From: Dentipellis sp. KUC8613
Taxonomy: Eukaryota; Basidiomycota; Agaricomycetes; Russulales; Hericiaceae
Length of the DNA: 64,000 bases
Direction of reading: 5' to 3'
NCBI GenBank assembly: GCA_002286715.1
Contig: NSJX01000006.1
Span: 434,001 to 498,000 of the forward strand
Position numbers and translations under genes: made by a program. Of the stretch, positions 46,191 to 57,639 are shown piece after piece. Within the stretch, counting starts at the first letter, position 1. Each line of letters opens with the position of its first letter. The notes below the pieces were generated by a model. The model was not told where the DNA came from. It ran no database searches and worked only from the letters and a program-made list of their open reading frames with translations.

Positions 46191-47791
46191 TTAGATGATG
46201 CAGTAGCCGCCATCGACGCGGATTTCAGAGCCTGTCATGAACCGCGATGCGTCGCTGGCAAGGAAAACGATGGCGCCCTAAAAGGAGCAAGATCAGCGCC
46301 TGCCGGAATGCACAAACGGACTAACGTACAGCCAAGTCTTCAGGTTCGCCCATCTATCAACAGCATGGCGTGTCAGTGTGGGGTAGTTCAAACAGGGCGC
46401 AAAACTACGCACGCGGCCCATAGGGGTCAGGCTCTCCCAAGTTTTCTTAAGCTCCTGATCGTGCGTCAGGATAGTGCGCGTGAGCTTGGTCAACATGTAG
46501 CCAGGGCTGCGAACAAAGTTAGAGGCGACACAAGGACCCATACGCCAGGACACACCTGAGGGTGTTGACGCGGACGCCCTTCTTGGCCCACTCGACGGCA
46601 AGCGAGGCAGCCATGTGCTTGACGGCTGAAAGCGGATGAGCTACGTCACCGTGGATGGAGTGGGGAAGGCGACTGACCCGCTTTGGAAGCATTGTAAGGG
46701 GTTTGTGGCTAAAAAGGGAAACGGGCTAAGCGGGGGTCGCGGGGCTCGAAAGCAGGGGTTAGCCGAACCTGGGGGATGTTGATGATCTGAGAAGTTCCCA
46801 CGGGCAAAATGAGCATCGCGGTGTGGGGCAGTCAGAACACGATGCACGTACGTTGGCGCTCATCGACGACACAAGCGTGATGCTCCCTCCCCCCTGCGGG
46901 ATCATGTTCCGCGCTGCCTCCCGCGCTGTGAAGAACGCTCCGTGCACGTTGATGTCATACAGGCGCTTTATGCGGTCAAAGGGGTAACTGGCGGCGGTAT
47001 CGATCACCCCGGTCAGATGCGTGGAAGCGCGCGCACGCCAAGAATAAGAATACGCACTCGAACGCAGAGTAGTTCTCAACGATGCCTGCGCACATGATCA
47101 GACAGGGGCCCACGTCAGTTTCTGCGTGAGAGACGAAGCCGCCGGAAAGAATCAAACGCACCCGCCGACGCAACGACCGAGTCGACGCGGCCGAACGCAT
47201 CCATCGTCTCCGCATACGCCTTTTGCACGGAGTGCTCGGAGGACACGTCACAGCCGACGCCAATGATGCTAAAGTCCGCGGGCGTTAGGTCGCTGTTCAC
47301 TTGAGACTCTTCAGTAACATGCCCCGGGGCGGACGTGCAAGCGACACTGACAGCATGCGGTCTGCACGAGCTCCTCGGCGGCCGCCTTGGCCTCCTCCTC
47401 CTTGAGATCAAGAATCGCGAGCTGGGTGCACCCCCTGCGGCAAGCGACGTGTCAACTCTCGTAAGCGGGGCGCAAGCGATGCACGTTTCACGCACGAGCG
47501 GACGAAGGCGCGACAGAACTCGTTGCCCAGGCCACGCGCGCCGCCGGTGACGAGGCAGACCTGTTCACGACGCAGACGCCGACGACGTCAGCGGCACACA
47601 CAGTAAGGAGAAGCCAGCGCACGCACCTTGTTCTCCATGGAGAAGTCCGTCAGCACGCGCGGGGCCTTGGGGGCGGCCGCAGCAGCGGCGTTCGTCTGGA
47701 GACGCGTCTGGGCGAGGCCATGGCGGGGGGCGACGAGGGAGCGCGGGGCGCGGAGGGCGACGGGGAGCGAGCGGGAGATGAGGGAGGACAT
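46191..47791 (-). CDS. Short-chain dehydrogenase/reductase, probably polyol/sugar type, with mitochondrial-like leader
   Basis: NAD(P)-dependent oxidoreductase. It starts MSSLISRSLPVALRAPRSLV at 47791, with an Arg/Ser/Ala-rich leader lacking acids and typical of mitochondrial import. The Rossmann motif TGGARGLG follows in NKVCLVTGG..., then ILDLKEEEAKAAAEEL, VGCDVSSEHSVQKAY, SAGIVENYSAF, the NVHGAFFTAREAARNM helix, catalytic Ser in LVSSMSAN, and Y-x3-K in PYNASKA. The C-terminus has VRVNTLSPGYMLTKLT, LTPMGRMGEPEDLAGAIVFL and RVDGGYCII. The pattern resembles D-arabinitol dehydrogenase/sorbose reductase-type SDRs, but substrate is not decided by sequence. About nine exons separated by short introns. 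Confidence 0.88.
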
Positions 47792-48854
47792 GGGATGTGG
47801 GAGAGAGATGGGGGTGGAGAGGAGAGATGCGAATTTAAAGGACGGAGGGGGAAAGCCCAGGCCAGTGCCGCAACGGTTCGGGGGTCTCCTCCGCTCAGAT
47901 GACTTCGGTCCGGTGTCCAGGTTCCTGCGCCCAAAACGCGGGGTAATCCTCCTCGCCACATTTTTTTTTCTCGTTTATTTCTCTATCCCCCCTCCGTCGC
48001 CTTCCGACGCTGCATCACGCTGCCCCAGCACACGCCCTCCTCCCCGGGCGGACGATGTTGCATCCACGGCGGAGCACAGCGCATCGGGACCTCTTCGCGA
48101 AGTCGCAAATTTCCCCGCGCCATGATTGGCAGTTGGGGCCCCGGCGTCGCGCGCGCTGCTCGCTTTCGCGTACCGCGTACCGGAACTGCTGCCGACCCCC
48201 GCTGCCGTACCTCCTCTTCCCAGCCAATCGTCGCCGCCTTCTAGCCTCTAGACTTACCCGGCGGGTCTTTGCGGCGAAAGCAAAGCTTTTCCAGCGCAGA
48301 CACCGACACGCCCTGGATCAGATCGTGTGATTGTGTGATACACTCCGTGCATGGTGGAAAATGCGTCAGTGTAGAGTAGAGAGCGAGCTCCGATGTATTG
48401 TGTAGCATACGTTACTGCAGCCCGCAGGCGCAACATAGGACAAGGCAGGATACGAGGTATAGGAGAATCATACGTGCAAATGAATGGAGGTGTGTGGGTA
48501 TCGACTACGAAGAAGAAGTACTTAAGCGCAACAGTATCCTAATAATAAAAGACACGACGGGAATCAGACTGACAACGAGCGAGCGGCCGTGTCGTGAATC
48601 TACACGTCACCAAGCCCCAACCGAGATGACAGACATGCAAACGAGCGGATGACGTGGGTCGTGCGTGCGGCAGGTGCGGGGGAAAGGTGGCACAAGGTGG
48701 GGAAATAGAGTAGGCACAGGAATCGGATCACGAATGGAGATTAGACACGGGCGCGCGAAGGAGAAACAGGGAACGGGGAACGGGGAATGAGCACGGCAAC
48801 GCGGAACTGAAACACGGAACACGACAACACAAAACACTCCGAGATGAGCAGGAA
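47792..48854. other. Intergenic region SDR - kinesin
   Basis: About 1.1 kb with the SDR promoter and the kinesin 3' flank. A TTTAAA element lies 43 bases before the SDR start. No gene is supported. Confidence 0.4.
47834..47839 (-). promoter_or_regulatory. TATA-like element of the SDR gene
   Basis: TTTAAA about 43 bases upstream of the ATG at 47791, followed by a C/T-rich tract to the start codon. Confidence 0.35.
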
Positions 48855-51800
48855 CTATAGACATACGAACTTGGACTTGCGCTTCTGCAGCTCGTCCATC
48901 CGGGTGTCCAGCTGCTGGCGCACCCGCTCCTTGGCTCTCCGCTCCTCGTCGAGCCTGTGTTCGAGCGACTGCTTCTCTTCGACGATCGATCTACGGACGG
49001 AGGCGACCTCCCGCTTCGAGTCCTGGAGCTCGTTTCTCAGATGCTCGATCTGGGCATTCAGGGTGTCTCGCTCCCGAGCGAGCTCTGTCGCCTGCATGCG
49101 GGCCTTGCGCACTGCACATGCAACACCGGTCAGCTGGATCGTGGCAATGACGCTAAAAGGCAAACACGTACAGTTCTTCTCAGAATCACCCAAAGACGTC
49201 TCGAGGGTCGAGACCAGGTCCATGTGAGTCTGGAGGTCGCTTTCGCAGTGCGTCAGCTGCTTGTTCAGAGTCTTGATCATCGTCTCCTGCTCTTCGATCT
49301 GACGGCTCTGGTCCTCCAGCTGCTGCACAAACTTGGCATCAACAGTGGGCGCGATCGCATGCCCGTTGGCGAGCGACGGCGTGACAGAGGTCGCCGGCGA
49401 GTCAAGCTGAGAATCCCGGGAAGAAGACACAGAGATGGGGGCCGATGACGGCGTGAACGCGTTCTCGTTGCTAAACGAAGACGTCATCCGGGGTGCGGGC
49501 GGCGGGGGCACCGAAGGTGGCGGCGTCGGAGGCGGGAGTTTCGCCGACGAAATCCCGTTGGCGGTCCTGTAAGACATGTTGCGCTCTTGGAGAGGACGCA
49601 CTGGCGAAGGCAGCGCCTCGGGGGTGGGTGACGGGGACACAGCAAGCTGGGCCTGCAGATCCTTGACGGCGATCTCGTGCTTGAGCTTCTCCTCCTGGAT
49701 GGCGTCTTTCTCGTCCTTGACGCGCTGGAGCGTATGCTGCATCTCCGCTAGCACAGAACGATGCTTCTCGAGCTCGTCGACGAGTGACTCGCGCTTCGAG
49801 GCCTCCTTGATTAGCTTGCTCTGCTCGCTCCGGGTAGAGTCCAGCTCGGCCCTCAAGGCCGCGACCTGTTCCGCCAGCTCGGCCTTGTCATTGTGCGCCT
49901 CGGAAAGTTCCTGCTGCAGACTGGAGACGACGCCCGACTGTTTGTCCGTGTCCTTGCGTGCGTCCTCGAGCTCCTTCTGCAGCGTCGAGATGGTGTTCGC
50001 CTGCTCCGCCTTCTCGTCGTACACCTCGGAGAGCTCCTGCTGGAGGGTCGAGATGGTATCGGATTGCTTAGCCTGGGCCGCCTCGTGGGAGACGCGAGCT
50101 TCTTCCCGGGCCAAAGCATGTTCCTCGACGGCGGCCTTGTACGAAGCTAGCTCATTGGTGACGAGGTCGAGATCTTTCTGCAAGGTCTCACGTTCCTGAG
50201 CTTGCTGAGCCTCGAGATCGGATAACGCAGCCGAGAGCCGTGCCTTCTGCTCGTCCAATCCCAGCGCGCCCTGCTCCCGCGCCGCCTCCAGAGCCTCCCG
50301 GTGCTCCTCCTGCGCCGCAACAAGCGTGGCGTTGAGCTCAGCCATCGCCTGCTCGTGTTCCGCACGGAGCCTGGCGGTCTCTTCGACGTGCTTCTGCGCG
50401 AGTGCGGCGCGCTCCTGCTCGGCGTGTGCCGCTGCTTCTTGCAGAGCGGCATCGTGGGAAGCCTGCAGTTTGGCGACTTCCTCTTTATGACCCACCTCGA
50501 TCTCCTCAAAGATGACAGCCTGCTGTTCCTTGACCGCCTGCAGCGCCGCCTCGGCATCTAGGCGTTCCTGTTCAGCCTTGCTCGACGAGGTGGCGAGGTC
50601 GTCCTGCGCCTTCGCCAGAGAAGTCATCAACTGCTCGATCTCCCGGCCGGCATCAGCCTGTGCCTTCGCGAGCGCGGCCTCGTGCTCGGACACAAGCTTT
50701 TCCGTGGCGGCTTTGTGCTCTTCGGCGGCGCTGGCGAGAACCTGGCTATGTTGGGCACGCGCCCTCTCGAGATCCTCTGCGAAGTCGGCTTCCTTCTTCG
50801 CGATGGCGGCGCCGTGCTCATCCTGGAGACTCTTGAGGACCTCGGCCTGCGAAGACTGCGACTCGGAGAGCGAGCCCTCCCGAGCGATCTCGGCCATCCG
50901 AAGCTCAGCGGCGTGCTCCTCGCGCAAGCGCTGCAAAGCGGTGGCTGCTTCCGCGGCTTGACGTTCCAGAGCCTCGGAATGTTCAGTACGAAGCTTCGTC
51001 AGACCGTTATAGTAATCCTCCTCCGTGCGCGCAAGAACAGCCGCGGCCTCCTCTTCCTTCTCTTTGCTTTCCCGAACCAGTTTGGAAGTGGCGTCTTGGA
51101 GCGCGGTCTCGTGCTCCTGGCGGAGACGCTCGAGTGTCGCATTAGCTTCCTCCAGGCGGCTGCGGAGCGCTTCGTCATGTTCGGCTTTGAGCTTGCCAAA
51201 CGCCTCAGAGTGATCGCTGTGGGCTTTCTCGAGCGCGGACGACACATCACTAAGCTGTTGCTGGAGGCTGTCAAGTGATGCAGAATGCTCCTGCTTGAGT
51301 TCGGCAATGAGTCTATCCACTTCGGCCTCCTTTGCGCGCAGGGCTTCTTCGTGCTCCGAACGAAGCGTTTCGACGTCCGATGCATGTCGGGCTTTAGCCT
51401 CTGCCAGAGCGGTTTCAAGCTCGGTCTCACGCTTCTCAACTTCCTCAAGACGGGCAAGATCTTCCCCATGCTTGCGACGAAGGCTGTCAAGCTCGTTCGA
51501 CATGTTCAGGGTCTTTAATTAATTGATTAGCGCGGGAGTTCCTATAAATCTGTGGACTAATAGATACCTGGTTTTGAGACAGCGCCGTCAGTTCATCGTG
51601 CTGTCTCCGAAGCTGGACCAACTCGTCGTTGAGATTCTCGACCTCCTCCCGATGCTGGGACTCCTTCTGCGCCATCGCCCTGATTAAGCACAGAAATGGA
51701 GGTGAGTAATATCCCGAAAGCGATACGAAGCTGACATACCTCATGAGGTCATTGAGACGCTGGAGCGATTCATCCGGCTCAGAGTTCGTCAGACTGTCCG

Positions 51801-54800
51801 TCCTGCCATGACCATTCTCTAGCACGGTCTTGATATCGTCGAACCGACCCATTGTCTTCGGCGACAAAAACACACCGGGGCTCGGCTCGCCGTTGAGGCC
51901 ATTGACGTGCTCGGCCTCGAGCTCTGGCGTGGACGGCAGCGTCGAGACGCTCGTGCCCTTCTCCTTCAGCGAGATCTCGAGGTGCGCGATCTCCTGCTCC
52001 CGCTCCTTGAGCACGTCCTGCAGGCGCATGATTTCCTTCTCCAAGCTCGTGACGGATCGCTCGCTGGGATTAATATTAACAGCAGGCAGAGAAATCGATA
52101 AGTTAGGTCGTGAGTGCCCCGGCGAGTGCGTCGGGCTACTTGTCCCGTAGCTTGACATGGACGTCTTGCGCGAGCGCGCCAAGGAGAGCTCCTGCGAAAG
52201 CGATTGCGACTGCGAGAGCGACCTGCGACCACATGGAACTTTGAGATAGGTTGAATGCCAGACAATCGAATAGAAATGCAATTCACCTCGAATGTAAAGA
52301 TTCGGTGGAGGCCGCCTGCCTGAAAAAAAGGCGCCTCCCGCTCGCGCTCCCCAGGGAGCCATCGCTGCCGTCTCGGTGCCTACCTCCCGTCATCCTGCGT
52401 CGCGGGCTGATGTCCGTCGAGCGCTCAGGGAACTCGGATGTGGATGGCGTTGCGTTGCTCAGCTTGATCTCCTGGATTTGCGCTGCAAGGTCCGAAATTT
52501 CGCGCAGCGCGTCGCGGTACTTGCCAGTGACTGATGAGAGGTCGGCAAGGGTGGCTGTATGCGTCTGTTGAAGGGCAATGAGCTGATTCTCAAGCGAGAG
52601 ATCCATGGTGTTGGGGGTGGAGGTGCCGGAAATGGAGCTCCCAGCATCGCTGGCCTTGGCAAAGTCGGCCTCCAGCTTCTTCTGCGCCTGAGCAACTTCC
52701 TCAGCCACGCCGCCCAAACGCTCCCTCGCCTCAGAAGCCTCCTTTCTCTTGGCCTCCCACTCCTCCATCTTCAACTCCAATTCGCGCACGCGCTGCTCTC
52801 TCTCCTCGATGTCCGACCGCCAGCTATCGCCGTCCTTCTTCAGCGTCTCTAAGCGCTCCTGCAGGATCTCAGCCTCTTCTCGGCGGCGATCAGCCTCAGC
52901 TTCGAGCTTCTCGACGGTCTGTCGGAGAGCCAGGACAGACTCGTCCGCGCGGGCCAAACGGGTCTCGAGATCGGTAATGTATTGGGATGAATGTGACTCC
53001 GTATCTTTGAAGCGGGTAAGCTCGCGCTTCAGTTCACCCATGGACTCGCTGGAACTGGTATTGGACTCGTCGTATTGCTTGATCCTCTCCTCCAGATCAT
53101 GCACGTACGCCTAAACGTTCATCCATTAGCCACATCCGCAAGCTGAGAGAAGTGATAAGCATACCTCGGTAGAAGCCTCGCGCTCGGTCAGCTTCGCGAC
53201 GCGCGCCCTCAGCTCTTCGACGTAGAGCTCTGTCGCGGCCTTCCTCTCGACAAGCTGGTTCAGCTCCTCCTCTTTCTCCTCCACAAGCTCATTAGTGTGC
53301 CGTAAGGCCGCACGGTTCAAGCTAAGCTCCGCCTCCATCGCGCTGATCGTCTTCTCATACTCCTCGATGACCGGGCCCACGATCTCCTCGTACTTGCTCA
53401 TACCAGGGATCGTGCCGGTCGTCGACGAGCGGTGCGACTCGCCGTGTTCCTTGCGGAGGCGGTTGAGCTCCTCGTTCCGCGCGACGTACTTCTCGCGTAA
53501 ATCTTCGTAAGTGCTCTTGAGCTCGTTGAAACTCTGCAGCATCTTCTTCGACGCAGCGCCCTCCAGATCCCGCGCTTGCACGGCAGACACGGCGGCGCTC
53601 GGCGGCAGCACGCCGCCCTCCTTGAGCGCCTTCAAATCCTTCCGTAACCGTGTCACCATGCCCTGCAGCCACTCCACATCATCCCAGCCCTCTTCCTTTT
53701 CAGTGATCAAGGCTCTGTTCTTGATGTTGCGGGCGCGGTTGGCGTACTTGAGGGTATTGACCGTTTCCGCGGTGTTCCATTCGGCAGGGCTGACGCATGC
53801 AATCATGAGGGTATGGGCATTGCCACCAAGGGAATCTTGCAGCAGCCGGGTGAGCTTGGAGTCACGGTACGGCACATACGATGCCGTATGCGACTTGACT
53901 CTCGCAGGATCTCCTAACGCTGAGATAACATTTCCGAGGGCGAGCAGACCACTATTGATGGATATACCCTCCTTGATGCGATCACCGGCAGCTGCGGTAC
54001 GTTTCAACTGTATGCGCACCGTTAGTCCTGTGATCAACAAACGCAGGGGAAAGATAACATACCCTTTCAGAACCAGCAAGATCAACAAAGTGGAACTTCG
54101 AAACAACCGTGACCCATTCGCCGGCATCTTCGTCCACGCTTCCGCGCCCATCCGCACCGTGAGTACCAAGGGCGCTTGCTGGGCGCAGTCCACCTCGTCC
54201 CATGGCTGTCGCGAAACTAGGTGTTCCGGGACGTCCGAAGGTTGGGGAGGACACTCGGCCACCTGATGGTCCGGCGATCATCGAACCTGGACGAGCCAGA
54301 CGCGACGGTGAACGACCGGACGGTGGTAGAGGGGAAGAAGATCGAGGCGGCGGTCCACTGCCTGTAAACTTCCTCTGGGTGAGCGTCAGAGAGAAGATGG
54401 CATGCGAGCGAGACGACTGCGCGTTCATGTCAGTCTCATTGGTGCGACGGATGGAAGTACCCTGGCGGATAAGACTGAAGGTGTCGAAGAGGTTAGCAAC
54501 GAGGGAAGGGACGCTTTATGACACGTTCTCTCACCTCATGACTTCGGAGGCGCTCTTGACAGTAACCTCACGAAGACCTCCCCAGATAATGGAACCGTCC
54601 TTGCCCTCGCGGATCTGGACTTCGCGTCGACCGCCATTCTCGTCGATGCTGAGCAAGTCCAACAAGTCCTCGTTGTACAGTTCAAGGAAGGAACCTTTGA
54701 GCGTGTAATTCCAAGTGTTGCCACGCTCCTGTTTCATCTCGCGCGCGTTCTGGAAGATTGTCGAAACGGCGCGTGGAATGATACCCATGCCATTGCTAGG

Positions 54801-55275
54801 ATCGGACGGGTCGGCATCAAGGTCGATACCCGTCATCGTGAAGGTCTTTCCGGAGCTGGTCTGACCATAGGCGAGAATCGTACAGTTGAAGCCCTCCAGG
54901 AAACGCGAGATGAGAGGCTTCGCGGTGGTGGTGAATAGGGCATGCTGCGTGGTATCTGGGGGGTGAACCTGGTCGAACGTGAAGAGTTGCTTTTTCGCGT
55001 TGGCAGCAGACGACGCGTTGGGCGCAGTAGCAGTGCTGGCGCCGGATGATGAAGGAGTGGAAGCTGTAGAGTCTACTGCAACGGAGGTTGGGGAAGCGGC
55101 GTGAAGGACGGTGCGCTGGAAACGAGCGGGAATGTTGACGGAATCTTGGGGTGTTGTGGGCCGTATGCGAAGAGCTGGAAAAGAGTGTCAATAGGGACCG
55201 CGCAGAGACGCAGACGACGACGAGCTCACCAACTTGCACGGACGTGGTCGCCGCGTTGGACGACGACGGGGCCAT
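48855..55275 (-). CDS. Large N-terminal motor kinesin with very long coiled-coil tail (kinesin-4-like)
   Basis: Microtubule motor of nearly 2,000 residues. The ATG at 55275 ([15 protein letters not shown]) is spliced to [15 protein letters not shown]. The motor holds the P-loop [21 protein letters not shown], switch [14 protein letters not shown], switch [10 protein letters not shown] and [20 protein letters not shown], ending [15 protein letters not shown], as in kinesin-4/chromokinesins. A Pro/Ser/Gly-rich insertion of about 83 residues separates [12 protein letters not shown] from [12 protein letters not shown]. The tail is almost all coiled coil from about 53.7 kb, with one Pro/Ser linker (49.4-49.65 kb, including [15 protein letters not shown]) and a terminal coil ending [21 protein letters not shown] at the end could also be a splice donor, so the final residues are uncertain. 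Confidence 0.92.
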
Positions 55276-55860
55276 GGCGGCTCTAGTGTACAAGGCGTTG
55301 GTAGGTGGGTGTTGTTCAGAAGGCGGGCGGCAGCTGCCGGCGCGCGTTTTGGGCCTGGCGCAAGCGGTGGCGACGTTTGCTTTATGCTGACTGAAGCGTT
55401 CTCAATGCTTCAAATCAACCCGTGCTCATCTCTATTCAAGCCCTTCGTGCACTCTTATCCCCCTCGGACCACCCAGGCTGCCTGAGACTCCCATGAAAAA
55501 ACCCCGTCCCTGCCTCGCCCCCGCGGCGACGCCATCAAACGCGAGTGACCCCCTGCGTCTTCGCGGATTGATACGCAAGGAACGCGACAGGAGGCCCAGG
55601 GGTCTTCTCGTTCGTCTGTTTGGTCATGTGTCTTCCCTTTGTCCTCCCAGTCCCAGCGACGCTCACACCCTGTCGGCGCACGCTGTTCTCGGAACACATC
55701 AGCACTGCTCGACTCCATCGTGATCCTTGACCATTCCTCAGTGTGTATATCAGGTCTGACTTCTGCTTTGGAATATCACTACATGTGACGAATGGGCGCC
55801 AATAAGCTGCGCTTTGAACTCTTTGCTTTCGCGGAATTCTAGATCTTCTACCATTCGGCC
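55276..55860. promoter_or_regulatory. Divergent promoter region kinesin / IPK1
   Basis: 585 bases between opposing start codons. It should carry both promoters. No TATA box stands out. Confidence 0.4.
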
Positions 55861-57284
55861 ATGCTGCATGATCACCACGCGTCGAGAGCTGCCAAAGTAT
55901 CCAACACTACTCCTTCCGACTGGAAGTATGTCTCCGAAGGAGGCGCCTCGGCCGTCTTTTCATACCAAGGGCCTCTTAACCCCGCGTTTGACGGTACCGC
56001 CCTCAGGCTACGGAAAACGTCCAATCAGCGGACGAAGAATGACATCCGTACTGACGTTCCAGAAGAGAATGAACCCGATGATCCTATGATTCAATTCCAG
56101 CGAGACGTTATCGCGCGGCTCATACCTCCCCAGTTCCTCGTAGAGTTGCGAGTGGCGGATCTGGAGCGACCATGGTTGGAAGCTTTTGCAGCTTACCACG
56201 AACCCTCACGTCCTTCCGCGCGACGAGAGGTAGACTCTATCGATGTTTCCAGGAAGAAGGGCATCCTGGTGGAAGACCTTGTCGGGAACAACGGCTGGTC
56301 GGTAGAGATCAAGGTATTGTGCTTCTCTCAGATGCGTTATTTTCTCTGATCAGCTCTCAATCACCCAGCCGAAGTGGGGATTCCTGCCATCGCCGGCGCA
56401 TCTGTCCCCGGAAACGCTGCCGATCAAGACTCAGACATGTAGGACATGTATGCACTCCCATCTGAGGCAGAGCAAGGGCGAAGCGGCGGCGGCGAACTAC
56501 TGCCCTCTGGACCTGTTCTCTGGCACCGAGGAGCGTGTCAAACGTGCTATTCACGGGCTCTGGGACTCCTGGAACGAGAGCGGAGGCACCATCAACAATT
56601 TGCGGATATTCTCAGATGGCAGGATGCTCAAACCCACGGATGTAAGGCGCATATACGTCTGATCTCGACACAGGCTGAACATGTCTACAGATTGGGCAGC
56701 TTGAAACCTGGTCGCAGAAAACTTTCGGCATTGGTCGTCAAGCTGAGGCCGAACTGAGAGACAAGTTCACAGCCGCTCTACTTCCTATCATCCTTGGGAC
56801 CTCGCTTTTCCAGAGGATTGGGACCCTACAACGTACGCTGGACAGCTTGGATCGCGAAGGGTTCTTCAGACTTCGCGACTGCGTCCGGCCGATGCTTCCT
56901 CCGCTAGGTACCAATCGCGAGCAAACTGGTTTCTCCGGCATCTCCGACGTCAATGAGCCTGAACCTACTTTCGCAGAATGGCTCTCTTTTATTGATATCT
57001 TCACCTCCGATACCACCCCCGACTCCGTTCTACCAGACCCGGCGGATTTCCTGTACCATCTTCAGGCATATCTACTCTCCGCGACATTCAAAGACTGTTC
57101 AATAATGATCAAGATGCCGGTGCTCCCTGAGCAGCAGGCCGCGGTGAAGGTAATTGACCTGGATGTAAAAAGCGTCAAGAAACTCTGCCAGTGGGAGAAA
57201 TTGGACCAGCAGATTGTCGAGGCATACAGCCAGGTAGGGTTGGATGCGAGGAAGACATGTATCGATGCATGGGCGATAACATGA
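55861..57284 (+). CDS. Inositol-pentakisphosphate 2-kinase (IPK1)
   Basis: Makes phytic acid (IP6) from IP5 using ATP; IP6 supports mRNA export in yeast. It starts MLHDHHASRAAKVSN, then the ATP-binding loop WKYVSEGGASAVFSYQG and LRLRKTS. Family motifs follow: ILVEDLVGNNGWSVEIK spliced to PKWGFLP, then QTCRTCMHSHLRQ, YCPLDLFSGTEERV, IHGLWDSWNESGG, NNLRIFSDGRML, and near the end FKDCSIMIKM and the DLDVKSVKKL motif. The EIKPKWGFLP and C-R-x-C-M-H-x-H-L elements are diagnostic. Introns lie near 56.31-56.37 and 56.64-56.75 kb. The C-terminus is clear at 57284. Confidence 0.94.
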
Positions 57285-57639
57285 GGCTCGGTACTCTCAG
57301 AATACGTGTATGTATGTTCGTAGGACCGAGATGTTTCCCTATTTCCTCCTTGCGCATATCGATGTATATACTGTACCGTGTCGATGCTATACAAGATATC
57401 CCTTGCTCGCATGTGTACCCCAGATTCCCCGCACCCGGATAGGATGCAGCCGTTAGTATGTTCGAGTGCGATCAGTACCCCGGTTACGTGTTTTATTCAC
57501 AAGATCCGCGCGGGGCGAGCTCCGGACCGTCGTGCAACCATGGCGGGGCTTCCTACCATCCGTTCCAAGGCTCCCCCACTCGCCTTTCATCACGCCTTAC
57601 CTGCGCAGACCCTTCTCCATCACTGAGCACTGAGCACTA
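57285..57639. other. Intergenic region IPK1 - isovaleryl-CoA dehydrogenase
   Basis: 355 bases between same-strand genes, presumably a 3' UTR and the next promoter. Nothing specific is visible. Confidence 0.4.
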
